Shown: positions 49,353-59,482 of the stretch, in pieces
Numbering within the stretch: position 1 is the first letter of the stretch
Layout of the letters: each line of letters begins with the position of its first letter
NCBI RefSeq assembly: GCF_000007905.1
Contig: NC_004917.1
Coordinates: 992,001-1,056,000 of the forward strand
Direction of reading: 5' to 3'
Length of the DNA: 64,000 nt
Source of the DNA: Helicobacter hepaticus ATCC 51449
Lineage (GTDB): Bacteria; Campylobacterota; Campylobacteria; Campylobacterales; Helicobacteraceae
Notes under the pieces: model-generated
The model's input: the letters and a program-made list of their open reading frames with translations, nothing else
What the model was told of the DNA's origin: nothing
Database searches by the model: none
Position numbers and translations under genes: made by a program

Positions 49353-50470
49353 AATCATTGTATCAAATCTTTATACTTGAATCAAAAAATATATTTACCT
49401 CTGTTTCAGCTATGCTCATTATTTTTGGGGGCTCGCTTTTTTATCTTTTCCTCTATCCCACGCCTTATTATGAAGATGTCGTAAGTGCGCAAAAAATTGC
49501 ACTTATTGATTATGATAATACTTCCTCATCGCGCGAACTCATTGCGCTTATAAGGGCATCGCCACATTTAGAGCTTGTAGGGATTCTTGATAATCCACAA
49601 AAAGCACAAAATCTCATAGAATCTAATCGCATTTATGGCTTACTTATTATTCCTAAAGATTTTGAAAAACATCTCTATAAGCATATCCCGCCCACAATTC
49701 CTATTATGGCAAATGCTTCGTATTTGCTTATTTATGGTGCCATTGCTAATGCTGCTGCTGATGTCATCAATGAATTTAACACACTTCATAAAACAAAGCT
49801 CAATGTGCAAGAATATGACATTTTACAGCCCACATTTATCCCTCTTTTCAACCCTTCAATGGGCTATATTAACTATACTCTAGCACCTGTGCTTATTTTT
49901 ATTTTGCACCAAACGCTTGTCGCTGGAGCTGGAATCATCGGTGGCACACAGAATCAACAATTTTCTCAAGGTATGCGAAATTACTATTCTTGGGCAAATC
50001 CATTGATTTTAGTATTATGCAAAATAATTGTATTTTTTTGTATTTACGCTTTGCTTTTTGCATTTTATTTTGGCTTTGCATATGCATTTTATGGCGTGAA
50101 TGTCAATGCTAGTATTCTTGATTTTTGGCTTTTTAGCATTGCTTTTATTCTTTCAACTGCTGCATTTGGCGTATTTTTTGGCTCATTGCTTCCCAAACGC
50201 GCCCTATCAACGCAAATCATTATGCTCGCCTCTATGCCCATAGTATTTTTACTAGGCTTTATGTGGCCTCAAGCACAAATCGCTCCTTGGGCAAGTGATG
50301 TTATTGCCTTTTTGCCTGCATATCACGGAATCAATGGACTTTTACAACTTAACCAAATGGGCGCTAGCTTTGGCAGTGTATGGGAATATTTTATGAGCTT
50401 ACTATTTTTAGGCATAGTGTATGCAGGTGCGAGTGCCCTTGTGATTTATAAAAAAACTTTACGTTGGTAA
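49349..50470 (+). CDS. ABC-2-type transporter permease (YhhJ/YbhR-like)
   Basis: 373 residues from a TTG overlapping the glyS stop. One N-terminal membrane helix, a large periplasmic domain (residues 40-170, with VVSAQKIALIDYDNTSSSRE), then five more membrane segments in the C-terminal half (LAPVLIFILHQTLVAGAGII and following). This is the typical ABC2_membrane_3 layout of drug or membrane-component exporters. The FNPSMGYINYTLAP motif is family-typical. No ATPase gene is next to it here; its partner subunits must lie elsewhere. Confidence 0.85.
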   Translation: MKSLYQIFILESKNIFTSVSAMLIIFGGSLFYLFLYPTPYYEDVVSAQKIALIDYDNTSSSRELIALIRASPHLELVGILDNPQKAQNLIESNRIYGLLIIPKDFEKHLYKHIPPTIPIMANASYLLIYGAIANAAADVINEFNTLHKTKLNVQEYDILQPTFIPLFNPSMGYINYTLAPVLIFILHQTLVAGAGIIGGTQNQQFSQGMRNYYSWANPLILVLCKIIVFFCIYALLFAFYFGFAYAFYGVNVNASILDFWLFSIAFILSTAAFGVFFGSLLPKRALSTQIIMLASMPIVFLLGFMWPQAQIAPWASDVIAFLPAYHGINGLLQLNQMGASFGSVWEYFMSLLFLGIVYAGASALVIYKKTLRW

Positions 50471-50613
50471 TTACTTTATAATCAACATAATATGTTCCAC
50501 AACAGAATCTGCCTTTAACTATTTTGCATTTCAAACATTTTATCAAATAGTTCAAAATATGATGAGATAGAAAAAATATTTTAAAGCAATCACTTATTTA
50601 GTTACACATACAA

Positions 50614-50838
50614 ATGCGAAAGTATGGAGTTTATGGGATTAATTCCATTACACTTAATAAGACAAATTTTGATTCTTCTGGTGGCATTAAACCAAAGGTA
50701 AGTAAGTTAATGATGCCAAGCATCTTTAATAATACAAGCATTGAAGCGCCTAATGATTTTAGTATGCTCCTTACAAAAGAAAATGTGCAAGATTATTTAA
50801 ATGCCCTTAGCATGCAGATAAAGCTATCAGTCAAATGA
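50614..50838 (+). CDS. Small hypothetical protein
   Basis: 74 residues. There is no good ribosome-binding site before the ATG. The start MRKYGVYGINSITLNKTNF is followed by a polar region and TKENVQDYLNALSMQIKL, which could be a helix. No signal, membrane segment or known family is seen. It converges with the 50847 gene with only 8 bases between. The absence of long overlaps and the normal codon use favour a real gene, weakly. Confidence 0.4.
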   Translation: MRKYGVYGINSITLNKTNFDSSGGIKPKVSKLMMPSIFNNTSIEAPNDFSMLLTKENVQDYLNALSMQIKLSVK

Positions 50839-50846
50839 ACAATAAC

Positions 50847-51611
50847 CTAATGTGTGCTTATAACACCACCCCAAATAAGCACAAAAGGTAAAACGAGAGG
50901 AGCACCCCATACATATATTGGTGCGCGAATAGAAAACATAAGGCTATCTTGCGATGAATAATGTGAAGAATAGTCCGTGCGATGTGTAAGTGAAAAATAT
51001 ATCGGTGAGCTTGGCAAAATTAAAATACCTTTATCAAAATATGCTCCATCTATCGTGCTATCTCTAAATCCACCACCAATATATACGCTTAGAATCTGCC
51101 ACCCACGAATATTGAAAAATGCAGGATGCCAATAACCCTCAATCCCAAACCGATGAGAATCCTGCCCACTAAAGCCATATTCATAGCGAAATTTCGCTCC
51201 AAAAAATTGTGGAAATTTACCAACACTACCAAAGGAGAGTTTGCCAAAATCAAAGGCAATATGCTTTTGTGAATAGTACCACTGATTGAAAGTCATAGAA
51301 TCTTCATTAAATATAAATCCATATTCTGTGCCAAATGTATTTAAGAGTATGCTTAGTCTTGAAAATACTCCGCCAGATGTCAATGTCTCTGGCCAAGCCT
51401 TTTTATCATAAGCCTTTGGATACACAAATCTCTCATCAAAGAGAAAATCACTTAGCTCATAAGAAGACTCTTGCTTTTCCTCGTTGTAATTTTTATCATT
51501 ATTTTTTGGATATAATTCATTAGTATTTGAAGGCAATGCTACCCCAACTTCTCCATAGGTGCTTGTAATAAAGAATATAAAAACAATACATTTAAGAATC
51601 TGTTGGATCAT
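50847..51611 (-). CDS. Exported beta-rich protein, possibly outer membrane
   Basis: 254 residues. Signal peptide ILKCIVFIFFITSTYG. A polar linker follows, then alternating aromatic strands (FGAKFRYEYGFSGQDSHRFG, YIGGGFRDSTIDGAYF, IYFSLTHRTDYSSHYS) as in outer-membrane beta-barrel proteins. The C-terminus PLVLPFVLIWGGVISTH lacks the usual terminal Phe. Unknown family; it may be a small porin-like or lipid A-modifying barrel. It ends the minus-strand stretch rpsB-tsf after a 27-base gap and could share their transcript. Confidence 0.55.
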   Translation of the reverse strand: MIQQILKCIVFIFFITSTYGEVGVALPSNTNELYPKNNDKNYNEEKQESSYELSDFLFDERFVYPKAYDKKAWPETLTSGGVFSRLSILLNTFGTEYGFIFNEDSMTFNQWYYSQKHIAFDFGKLSFGSVGKFPQFFGAKFRYEYGFSGQDSHRFGIEGYWHPAFFNIRGWQILSVYIGGGFRDSTIDGAYFDKGILILPSSPIYFSLTHRTDYSSHYSSQDSLMFSIRAPIYVWGAPLVLPFVLIWGGVISTH

Positions 51612-51637
51612 TACCCCCTACCTTAAATTATATAGAT

Positions 51638-52705
51638 TTATTGCATTTGTGCAGCGACTTCGGCAGCAAAATCCTCAACTTTTTTCTCAATACCCTCACC
51701 CAACTCAAAGCGGATATACTCAATTATTTCAATCTCATCACCTAGCTCTTTAGATTTAGCCTCAAGCACTTGAGCAATCGTTTTTTTGTCGTCCATTACA
51801 TAAAATTGCCCTAAAAGTGTCAATCTTTGGTCAAGCAATGTGCTATCAGCCACAAATCGCTCCATTTGTCCGGGCAAAATTTTATCCCAAATTGCTTCTG
51901 GCTTGCCTTGAGCTTTTAAATCTTCTCGTAACTTTTGCTCTTGTGCTTGAAGCACAGATTCTGTAAGTTCGCTGCGGCTGATGTATTGTGGAATCTTATG
52001 TAATGGCTTACCAAGCCTTTTAAACTCCTCATTTTCCTTTTGTAATTCAGCAATAAGAGCAACTTTTTCTTTTTGAATAAATTCATATTCAAGCTGTGTG
52101 TAGCTTAATACTTGAGGTTTCATTGCAGCAGCGTGCATACAGATACTCTTAGCAAGCTCTACACAAGCAACTTTTGAACTTTCTTTATCAAACTTCATCG
52201 CAATAAGCACGCCTACGCGTCCATTTGAATGCACATAACCATTCACAATGCCTTTTCCTTGTGCTTCAATACTAGCAATGCGACGCACAACGATATTTTC
52301 ACCAATTTTAGCAATGTTTTGTTGGAGGTATTCCTCAAATTTTACACCACCAATACTCATTGTATGCAGAGATTGCGCACTAGAGAGAGCATTATCATAT
52401 ACAATTTTTGATGTTTGCGCTACAAGCTCTTTGAATGTATCATTTTTGGCTACAAAATCTGTTTCTGAATTAATCTCAATAATGCTTGCTTTGCTAAAAT
52501 CATTTGCCACCTCTACACTCACAATACCTTCACTTGCTATCCTATCAGCCTTTTTGGCTGCTTTGCTTAAGCCTTTTTCGCGCAAGTATTCTACCGCTTT
52601 TTCAAGATTACCCTCTGTTTCTACAAGTGCTTTTTTGCAGTCCATCATACCTGCATCTGTCATCTCACGAAGCTGTTTTACAAGCTGTGCTGGAATATCT
52701 GCCAT
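51638..52705 (-). CDS. tsf: Translation elongation factor Ts
   Basis: 355 residues from the ATG at 52705, after GAGGCATAAT; the longer frame from 52735 lies inside rpsB. The N-terminal signature LVKQLREMTDAGMMDCKKAL is followed by EINSETDFVAKND, both diagnostic of EF-Ts. It exchanges GDP for GTP on EF-Tu. The length is long because of the epsilonproteobacterial C-terminal arrangement. It begins 1 base after the rpsB stop, and the rpsB-tsf order is conserved across bacteria. Confidence 0.97.
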   Translation of the reverse strand: MADIPAQLVKQLREMTDAGMMDCKKALVETEGNLEKAVEYLREKGLSKAAKKADRIASEGIVSVEVANDFSKASIIEINSETDFVAKNDTFKELVAQTSKIVYDNALSSAQSLHTMSIGGVKFEEYLQQNIAKIGENIVVRRIASIEAQGKGIVNGYVHSNGRVGVLIAMKFDKESSKVACVELAKSICMHAAAMKPQVLSYTQLEYEFIQKEKVALIAELQKENEEFKRLGKPLHKIPQYISRSELTESVLQAQEQKLREDLKAQGKPEAIWDKILPGQMERFVADSTLLDQRLTLLGQFYVMDDKKTIAQVLEAKSKELGDEIEIIEYIRFELGEGIEKKVEDFAAEVAAQMQ

Positions 52706-52706
52706 A

Positions 52707-53501
52707 TTATGCCTCCTCTTGCATTTGTGTAGCAACTTCAGCAGTTACTTCATCAAGAATCTCTTGCTTTTCTTCATTAGTGACTGGAGCAATTTGCTCT
52801 CCTTGCTCATTCTGCTCATCTTTATTTTCAGAGCGCCCCTCTAAAATTGCCTCACTTATTTCTTTGCAAAAGAGCTGAATGGAACGTATCGCATCATCAT
52901 TACCCGGAATAGGATAATCTACCATATCAGGGTCGCAGTTTGTATCAAGTGGTGCAACCACAGGAATACCAAGCCGTCTTGCTTCTGCTACAGCAATTTT
53001 CTCTTTTGCTGCATCAATGACAAAAATCATATCAGGGGCTTTTTTCATATGTCGCACACCGCCAAGATATTTATCAAGCTTTTCTTTTTTGCGTTGCAAC
53101 ATAAGCTTTTCTTTCTTCGTGAGCAAATCAATTTGCCCGCTGCTCTCCATTTCTTCAATAATTTCAAGTCTGCGAATTGATTTTTTGATTGTGCTAAAAT
53201 TCGTGAGCATTCCGCCAAGCCATCGGTAATTAACATAAGGCGCATTTACAGATTCTGCATATTGTTTTAATGTTTCACTTGCTTGTCGCTTTGTGCCCAC
53301 AAACATAATCACTTTACCCTCACTTGCTGCTTGTTTAATAATATTATAAGTGTAGCGAAAGTAGCGTAAAGTCTTTTGCAAGTCAATAATGTGAATATTT
53401 TTTCTCACGCCAAAGATAAATCTTTTCATCTTTGGATTCCAGCGACGAGTTTGATGTCCAAAATGCACACCACATTCAAGTAGGTCTTTCATTGTTACCA
53501 T
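52707..53501 (-). CDS. rpsB: 30S ribosomal protein S2
   Basis: 264 residues with AAGGAGAACCT upstream. The start [30 protein letters not shown], and the later [16 protein letters not shown] and [15 protein letters not shown] are all diagnostic of S2. It has an acidic Glu-rich C-terminal tail. It is the first gene of the rpsB-tsf operon. The roughly 200-bp gap upstream toward rpoN has no gene and carries its promoter; no tRNA or hairpin of note was seen there. Confidence 0.98.
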   Translation of the reverse strand: MVTMKDLLECGVHFGHQTRRWNPKMKRFIFGVRKNIHIIDLQKTLRYFRYTYNIIKQAASEGKVIMFVGTKRQASETLKQYAESVNAPYVNYRWLGGMLTNFSTIKKSIRRLEIIEEMESSGQIDLLTKKEKLMLQRKKEKLDKYLGGVRHMKKAPDMIFVIDAAKEKIAVAEARRLGIPVVAPLDTNCDPDMVDYPIPGNDDAIRSIQLFCKEISEAILEGRSENKDEQNEQGEQIAPVTNEEKQEILDEVTAEVATQMQEEA

Positions 53502-53703
53502 AGGTTCTCCTTGTAAATTTTGGTTTATCCTCCATACCCCTTAGCAAGACTCATTAAACCCTTGCAACCTCATAAGGATTGGTATGTGTGAATTTGCTAT
53601 TAAGCTTTATGTGCTGCTAGATTCTATAACAGAGCATACTTTTTTCAAAGTAAAAGACAAAAATTTTAGCTTAATTTGACTAAAACCTTGCTTATAATTT
53701 TAA

Positions 53704-55014
53704 TTATACACTCATTTCATAGAGTTTTTTACGCTCACTAGAGCTTGCAATATTGAGCTGTTGGCGATATTTAGTAATCGTGCGCCGCACCATTTTAAGA
53801 GCAAATTTTTGCTCTACACTTTTTAGAATCTTCAAATCACTCAAAGGTTTTTTTCTGTCTTCATTTTTGATAAGATTCAATATAAAATCCTTAATTGAAG
53901 CATTTGAAGTGTCTCCATCAATGGCTGCGGTAAAAAAGCTTTTGATAGGGAAAATCCCCCTGTCGCATTCAAGATACTTATTGGCAATAGCACGCGAAAT
54001 GGTGCTAGGTGCATATCCTAAATCTTGGGCAATATCTTTAAGTTTCATAGGGCGAATCTCCCCGCCCATAAAAAAATCATATTGATTCTCGCGCAAGGCA
54101 ATGGCAATTTTTAAAATGGTGGCTTTACGCATATCAAGCGCATCAACTAAATCTTTTGCTTCTTTAAGTTTGGTTTTCAAAAACTCTGCACTCTCCTTAT
54201 GTGCCTCTATACCTTTAATTTTCTCCTCAATCAAAATCTTGGGATAATACACATCATTAATTGACACTTCAAGCTCATAGGTAGTATTTTTGAGTGCATC
54301 AGTTTTTACTCGTTCAAAGATAAAAATATCAGGAATCACTTCAGCCTCTTTCGCTCCAAACTCAATTGCAGGCGGATTCCTAAAGCTCTTAATAATTTTC
54401 ATTACTTCATTGTATGCAGCGTGATTTTTATATTTGCTATGATTTTGCAAATCACGTATCACACACGCAGCCAAATCATAGCTTTCGCCCTCTAATTCAG
54501 TATTGCTCAACTGAAAAAGAAAAGATTCTATTACATCTTTTGCACCCACACCATAAGGCTCAAGATATGCAAATCTCTGCCTTACACGCTCTACATCTTC
54601 TTCATTCAATCCCAATTCACAAGCTATCTCACCCACTGCTGTATCTAAATATCCCTCATCATTTAGATTTTCTACAATCTTAAGCGCGATAGTGCGTGAA
54701 ATTTCGGTAGGAAACAAAGTCGAATCAATTTGTTCCTCAAGCACTTCATAGAGGCTTTGTTGGCTAATATGTATAGATTCAAAGCGGTCATTTGACGTAT
54801 TTGAAGAAAGATGAGATTTCTTATAGCTTTTAGACTGCAAACTCTGGGTCATTTGGCTTTGCACGCTAGCATAGGGGTTTTCTTCTACAATAGCATTGAG
54901 CGTCTCTTCAAGCTCCATAACGCCACTTTGTAAAATAGGCAACCAACTCTTTAGCGTTGTTGAAAGGCGCGTCTTAATATTGAGATTACTTCGTAGCTTA
55001 CCCCCTACACTCAT
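53704..55014 (-). CDS. rpoN: RNA polymerase sigma-54 factor RpoN
   Basis: 436 residues. Region I is seen as [20 protein letters not shown]. The core-binding domain is in the middle, and the HTH ([19 protein letters not shown]) and the RpoN box ([15 protein letters not shown]) are at the end. Sigma-54 directs middle and late flagellar genes in Helicobacter. A matching -24/-12 promoter lies before flgG in this window (58610-58623). Its start overlaps the lptB stop as ATGA; order dnaX-tsaE-lptB-rpoN is also that of H. pylori. Confidence 0.97.
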   Translation of the reverse strand: MSVGGKLRSNLNIKTRLSTTLKSWLPILQSGVMELEETLNAIVEENPYASVQSQMTQSLQSKSYKKSHLSSNTSNDRFESIHISQQSLYEVLEEQIDSTLFPTEISRTIALKIVENLNDEGYLDTAVGEIACELGLNEEDVERVRQRFAYLEPYGVGAKDVIESFLFQLSNTELEGESYDLAACVIRDLQNHSKYKNHAAYNEVMKIIKSFRNPPAIEFGAKEAEVIPDIFIFERVKTDALKNTTYELEVSINDVYYPKILIEEKIKGIEAHKESAEFLKTKLKEAKDLVDALDMRKATILKIAIALRENQYDFFMGGEIRPMKLKDIAQDLGYAPSTISRAIANKYLECDRGIFPIKSFFTAAIDGDTSNASIKDFILNLIKNEDRKKPLSDLKILKSVEQKFALKMVRRTITKYRQQLNIASSSERKKLYEMSV

Positions 55015-55733
55015 GCTTTAAAATGCTCTCCCAAATAGTATTTGCGCACTAATTCATTTGCATAAATTTCCTCTGCATTCCCACTCGCAAGAAGTGCCCC
55101 ACCTTTAATTACATAGGTGCGAGAGCAAACTGATAGTGTCTCGCGCACATTATGGTCAGTTATAAGAACACCAATATCAAGCTCTGTAAGCCTCAAAATA
55201 ATATTTTGTATATCACTTACTGCGCGTGGATCTACACCGGCAAAAGGTTCATCAAGCAAAATAAACTTTGGGTCTTTCACAAGCGCACGTGCTATTTCTA
55301 CTCTTCTCCTCTCTCCACCACTTAAGCTTACGCCTTTTCTTGAACGAATGGGTTCAATATTAAATTCTTCAAGCATTTTTTCAATTTTAATCTGCCTATC
55401 TTTCGCATTTTTGATACTTATCTCTGCTGCGAGCATAAGATTTTCCTCTGTGCTTAAATCTTTAAAAATACTCGATTCTTGAGGAAGATAACCAATTCCT
55501 AGGTTGGAGCGCTGATGCAGAGGGAGTTTAGTAATATCAGTATGATTAAGCATAACCTTTCCAGAGCTTGGGTGTAGTAACCCACAAATCATATAAAAAG
55601 TAGTTGTTTTACCTGCTCCATTTGGACCCAAAAGCCCCACTACTTCACCACTATTAACTTCAAGAGAAATATCTTGAACGATTTTTGTTTTTTTAATATG
55701 TTTATTGAGATTATGTGCAGAAAGCTTATTCAT
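55011..55733 (-). CDS. lptB: Lipopolysaccharide export ATPase LptB
   Basis: 240 residues. Walker [16 protein letters not shown] (about 33-47), ABC signature [17 protein letters not shown], Walker [14 protein letters not shown], and the switch His in [11 protein letters not shown]. LptB powers the LptFG complex that moves lipopolysaccharide from the inner membrane toward the surface. The FAGVDP and HNVRETL forms separate LptB from the branched-chain amino-acid ATPase LivG. It overlaps both neighbours by 4 bases. Confidence 0.95.
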   Translation of the reverse strand: MNKLSAHNLNKHIKKTKIVQDISLEVNSGEVVGLLGPNGAGKTTTFYMICGLLHPSSGKVMLNHTDITKLPLHQRSNLGIGYLPQESSIFKDLSTEENLMLAAEISIKNAKDRQIKIEKMLEEFNIEPIRSRKGVSLSGGERRRVEIARALVKDPKFILLDEPFAGVDPRAVSDIQNIILRLTELDIGVLITDHNVRETLSVCSRTYVIKGGALLASGNAEEIYANELVRKYYLGEHFKA

Positions 55734-56173
55734 AGGGCTACCTTATAGATTCTATTATCAAGCGTTGCATTTGTATTTATGGTAATACTCATTACCTTAA
55801 AGCCATTTTGACGCAATATCTTTTCTAAATGCTCATCACCCCATTCCACAAAATGCAGCCCTTCTTCCTCAAACATTTCAAGCAATCCTAATTCAAGCAT
55901 ATCCTGTATGTCCTTGCGATAAATATCATAATGGTAAATCACGCCATAATCTTGACTTTTATAAGCTTGTGCCAGGCTAAATGTGGGTGAAGTAACTTCT
56001 TCTTTACGCTGCTTATTTTCAGATGCTACAAAAGAACGCACCAAAGTCGTTTTGCCACTTCCTAAATCCCCTCTTAAAAGCACTATATAGCCTTTACAAA
56101 TTTTGTTTTTTAAAGTATGACAAAGCTCCCCAACCGCAGATTCGCTTAACACATATTCACACATTTGATCCAC
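55730..56173 (-). CDS. tsaE: tRNA threonylcarbamoyladenosine synthesis ATPase TsaE
   Basis: 147 residues. P-loop [17 protein letters not shown] at about 33-49, followed by [14 protein letters not shown] and YHYDIYRKD, then LHFVEWGDE; all are family markers. TsaE supports TsaB and TsaD in making t6A37 on tRNAs that read ANN codons. It overlaps the dnaX end by 17 bases and the lptB start by 4, so it is embedded in a tightly coupled operon. Confidence 0.95.
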   Translation of the reverse strand: MDQMCEYVLSESAVGELCHTLKNKICKGYIVLLRGDLGSGKTTLVRSFVASENKQRKEEVTSPTFSLAQAYKSQDYGVIYHYDIYRKDIQDMLELGLLEMFEEEGLHFVEWGDEHLEKILRQNGFKVMSITINTNATLDNRIYKVAL

Positions 56174-57803
56174 CTGTTTGACTATCTTGCATAATCACTT
56201 CTTTAATGCCTACACTATCCTTAATAGCACTTATTAAATCCTTATTTTGTGTCAAAAAAGCATCTCTAGCATCAAGCATAGCTTTATCTGTTGAGATATC
56301 TAAAGTAGAAGATGTATTTGAATGAGGAATGTGTGTGTTAGTAGAGGTATTTTCAGATGATAAAATGATGTTTTGTTCAGAAGTGCTTTGAGGAATCACT
56401 TGAATAGACACCTGCGAGCCAAAAATTTCAGCCACTAATGCCTTGATAATACTAAAATGCTCTTTGAGTTGCTCCTTATCTTCGCCCTGTGCTGTGCTAC
56501 GCCAACGCAAAACCTCTCCATCAAAATCCACAAACACTACATTGCGTTCAAAAATCTCCCCTAATCCCACATTGCGGTCTTTAATCTTTTGCACAAGTGT
56601 GCTAAAGCGCAAATGAGCATTAAGAGTTGGGCTAGTATTATTATGCGAAGAATTTGGAGTATGCACCTCTGAAGAAGTGAGGGAGGGAGGCGTATAACTT
56701 TGTTGAATATGAGTATTTGATGTAGAAGATGCACCATTAAATAGCTCTGCCTCAAGCTCTTCTATCATAGATTCTATATCTTTGACTTTAAGTGCTTCTT
56801 GCATTTTCATTGCACATAATAACAACACAAACGCACCATCAGTATTAAGGTTAAGCAGACTCTTAGATTCACTTAGAATACGCGCGAATCTCTCAAGAAG
56901 AAGTGGCGGAAAATCCACACTTTCTTTAAGTAGTTTATCTTTTAAAAAAAGCATCATTTCATCAAGTATCATTTCACATTCATACTCTTGGAGAATCTGC
57001 ATAATCTTATGTGTATTTTGCTCATTTTTGTGTAAAATACTCTGAAAATAATCATCAAGCACTTGAGGATCAACTACGCCGAGCATATCTGTTACTCCTG
57101 TGACTTCAATATGATTTTTGCAAAAAATAATCGCTTGGTCCAACAAAGTCAATGTATCACGTAAGCTCCCCGAACCGCTCCGCGCAATAATATCAAGAGC
57201 TTGAGGTTCATAGCTCACTCCCTCTTTATTAAGAATTTGAGTGATATGTTCTACAACAAGTCGGTGAGGAATTTGCTTAAATCTAAAATGCTGCGTGCGA
57301 CTTAAAATAGTAGCTGGAAGCTTTAATGGATCAGTCGTTGCGAGTATAAACTTCACAAACTCCGGCGGTTCTTCAAGTGTTTTGAGCAAAGCATTAAATG
57401 CTTCTTTGCTCAACATATGCACCTCATCAATGATAAAAATCTTAAATCTTGCAAAGCTTGGGCGATATTTTGTTTGTTCTATGACTTTTTTAATATCATC
57501 AATTCCCCTTGAACTTGCCGCGTCCATTTCAATAATATCCATATGTTTATTTTGCAATGCTGCTACACAACTCGCACAATTACCACACGGAGTGCTCGTA
57601 GGTCCATTCTCACACTGCAAAGCGCGTGCGAAGATTCTCGCTGAACTCGTTTTACCACTCCCACGCAATCCGCTAAAAAGATAAGCGTGAGAGATATGTT
57701 GAGAATCTAAAGCAAGAGAAAGCGTTTGCGAAATGGCATTTTGTCCTACCAAATCGCTAAAACAAGTCGGGCGATATTTTAAGGCTAGGGCTATTGAACT
57801 CAT
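56157..57803 (-). CDS. dnaX: DNA polymerase III subunit gamma/tau
   Basis: 548 residues. LALKYRPTCFSDLVGQNAIS starts the protein. Walker A FSGLRGSGKTSSARI, the zinc-binding CENGPTSTPCGNCASC, DEVHMLSKEAFNALLKTLEE and the Arg finger region SGSGSLRDTL are all in place. It is the clamp-loader ATPase that opens the sliding clamp. The C-terminal third is Ser/Thr/Asn-rich and low in complexity, with repeats of NT and SSTSNTH. No frameshift signal for a short gamma form was identified. Confidence 0.96.
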   Translation of the reverse strand: MSSIALALKYRPTCFSDLVGQNAISQTLSLALDSQHISHAYLFSGLRGSGKTSSARIFARALQCENGPTSTPCGNCASCVAALQNKHMDIIEMDAASSRGIDDIKKVIEQTKYRPSFARFKIFIIDEVHMLSKEAFNALLKTLEEPPEFVKFILATTDPLKLPATILSRTQHFRFKQIPHRLVVEHITQILNKEGVSYEPQALDIIARSGSGSLRDTLTLLDQAIIFCKNHIEVTGVTDMLGVVDPQVLDDYFQSILHKNEQNTHKIMQILQEYECEMILDEMMLFLKDKLLKESVDFPPLLLERFARILSESKSLLNLNTDGAFVLLLCAMKMQEALKVKDIESMIEELEAELFNGASSTSNTHIQQSYTPPSLTSSEVHTPNSSHNNTSPTLNAHLRFSTLVQKIKDRNVGLGEIFERNVVFVDFDGEVLRWRSTAQGEDKEQLKEHFSIIKALVAEIFGSQVSIQVIPQSTSEQNIILSSENTSTNTHIPHSNTSSTLDISTDKAMLDARDAFLTQNKDLISAIKDSVGIKEVIMQDSQTGGSNV

Positions 57804-57897
57804 TTACATCCTCAATACTTCTTTAGATATTAAAAAATTGTAATTGTATAATAAGATTCCAAAAACTAAAATTACTCTTTCATAGAATCTTTTTGCA

Positions 57898-58530
57898 TTA
57901 TTTTTTCTCCTCTTGTGAAGATTCTTCATAAGAAAATATAGGCAAAGAAAGTTTATAAAAAATCGCCAAAAGCCTTGCGCTTACGCCCACTATTAAAGTC
58001 AAAATCGTAACAAGAGCAATATCCAATTGTGTCCATTCAAGCAACGCATAATACATCGCTCCTGCAATAATGGCAATACCTGCATAAATTTCTTTTTGAA
58101 AAACAAGGGGGATTCGCATACATAAAATATCACGCAAAATGCCTCCAAATACGCCCGTAATCACTGCTGCACTTACTGCAATGATAAACCCATATTCTTT
58201 ATCAATCGCAATTTGTGCGCCAAGAATGCTAAAAACAACTAAACCTACTGCATCAAGGGTTAAAAATACGCCCTCACTTCGTGCTACCACGCGCGGAGCT
58301 TTCATTGTAAGCAATGCAGCAATACAAATAAGCACAACATATTCAGGGTGAGCTACCCAAGTAAGTGGATAATGATTAAGTAAAATATCTCTAATAGAGC
58401 CACCACCAATGGCTGTAACAAGGGCGATAAAAATCACGCCAAATAAATCCATTTTATGTTTCCCAGCAGCAAGCGCGCCTGTCATTCCTTCCGCGGTGAT
58501 AGCAATGATATAAAGCGTAGTAAGGAGCAT
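57898..58530 (-). CDS. Trimeric intracellular cation channel (UPF0126/YadS) family protein
   Basis: 210 residues, seven membrane segments in two related halves. Each half has the family motif: [21 protein letters not shown] in the first and [22 protein letters not shown] in the second. Prokaryotic TRIC proteins form trimeric potassium or cation channels; the physiological role in helicobacters is unknown, and earlier annotation often says glycine transporter-like. It is divergent from flgG. Confidence 0.85.
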   Translation of the reverse strand: MLLTTLYIIAITAEGMTGALAAGKHKMDLFGVIFIALVTAIGGGSIRDILLNHYPLTWVAHPEYVVLICIAALLTMKAPRVVARSEGVFLTLDAVGLVVFSILGAQIAIDKEYGFIIAVSAAVITGVFGGILRDILCMRIPLVFQKEIYAGIAIIAGAMYYALLEWTQLDIALVTILTLIVGVSARLLAIFYKLSLPIFSYEESSQEEKK

Positions 58531-58609
58531 TATTCTCCCTTAATAGATTCTAAAATAATAAAGGAACTATAATAGAATCTACCTATAAAAGTGCTAAAAA
58601 TATATTTAT

Positions 58610-58623
58610 GGAATCTCTTTTGC
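58610..58623 (+). promoter_or_regulatory. Sigma-54 promoter of flgG
   Basis: TTATGGAATCTCTTTTGCTT has GG (58610-58611), exactly 10 bases, then GC (58622-58623), and agrees with the GGAA...TTGCTT consensus reported for epsilonproteobacterial sigma-54 promoters. It ends 58 bases before the flgG start codon. The window also encodes RpoN itself. Confidence 0.75.
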
Positions 58624-58681
58624 TTAAAAGATTGTGTGAAAATCGCTCTTAAAGATTCTATTTTGATTAAAGGATTGTCCT

Positions 58682-59470
58682 ATGATGAGATCACTCTACA
58701 CTGCTAGCACGGGTATGCTCGGACAGCAACTTCAAATTGATAATACCTCCAATAATATTGCCAATGTCAATACCACAGGCTATAAAAAGCAAAGGGCAGA
58801 ATTCGCTGATTTGTTTTATCAAGTGTTGCAATACGCGGGAACAAGCACAAGTGAGACGACCATTTCTCCTACAGGCATTGAAGTAGGCATCGGTGTGCGT
58901 CCTGTGGCAATACAAAAAATGTTTTCTCAAGGACACCCAAAAGAGACTGAAAATAACCTTGATATTGCTATTACAGGGAATGGATTTTTTCAAATTGAAC
59001 TTCCCGATGGTAATATAGCCTATACACGCGCAGGAAGCTTCAAGCTTGATAATGATGGCAATGTCGTCAATGCGGAGGGTTATCGCCTTATCCCAGAGCT
59101 TACAATTCCAGAGGGTGCTACACAAATTAATATCGGCACCGATGGCACGGTGAGCGTAATTGAAGGAAATCAAACCGAAGTTAATATATTAGGACAAATT
59201 GAAATTGTTAATTTTATCAATCCCGCAGGTTTGCATTCTTTGGGCGATAATCTCTTTATCAATACCAATGCTTCAGGAGACCCTGTGGCAGGTGTGCCCG
59301 GACTTGACGGATTTGGGCAACTCCGACAAGGTTTCTTGGAATTAAGCAATGTTAAACTTGTTGAAGAGATGACAGATTTGATTACAGGACAAAGAGCCTA
59401 TGAAGCAAACTCTAAGACTATCCAAACAGCAGATTCTATGTTGCAAACGGTGAATGGATTAAAACGATAA
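58682..59470 (+). CDS. flgG: Flagellar distal rod protein FlgG
   Basis: 262 residues. The start MMRSLYTASTGMLGQQLQID and the NTSNNIANVNTTGYKK rod/hook motif are diagnostic, and the end LVEEMTDLITGQRAYEANSK is the shared C-terminal coiled coil. FlgG forms the distal rod of the basal body and crosses the periplasm. It is preceded by AAAGGATTGTCCT and a sigma-54 promoter, which fits hierarchical flagellar control. It stands alone, with the SGNH hydrolase gene converging on it 12 bases after its stop. Confidence 0.97.
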   Translation: MMRSLYTASTGMLGQQLQIDNTSNNIANVNTTGYKKQRAEFADLFYQVLQYAGTSTSETTISPTGIEVGIGVRPVAIQKMFSQGHPKETENNLDIAITGNGFFQIELPDGNIAYTRAGSFKLDNDGNVVNAEGYRLIPELTIPEGATQINIGTDGTVSVIEGNQTEVNILGQIEIVNFINPAGLHSLGDNLFINTNASGDPVAGVPGLDGFGQLRQGFLELSNVKLVEEMTDLITGQRAYEANSKTIQTADSMLQTVNGLKR

Positions 59471-59482
59471 AATAGGTCTGTT

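Noticed and set aside
53502-53703. Possible small RNA or riboswitch in the rpsB leader
   Set aside because: No convincing stem-loop or known S2-binding leader structure could be recognised by eye.
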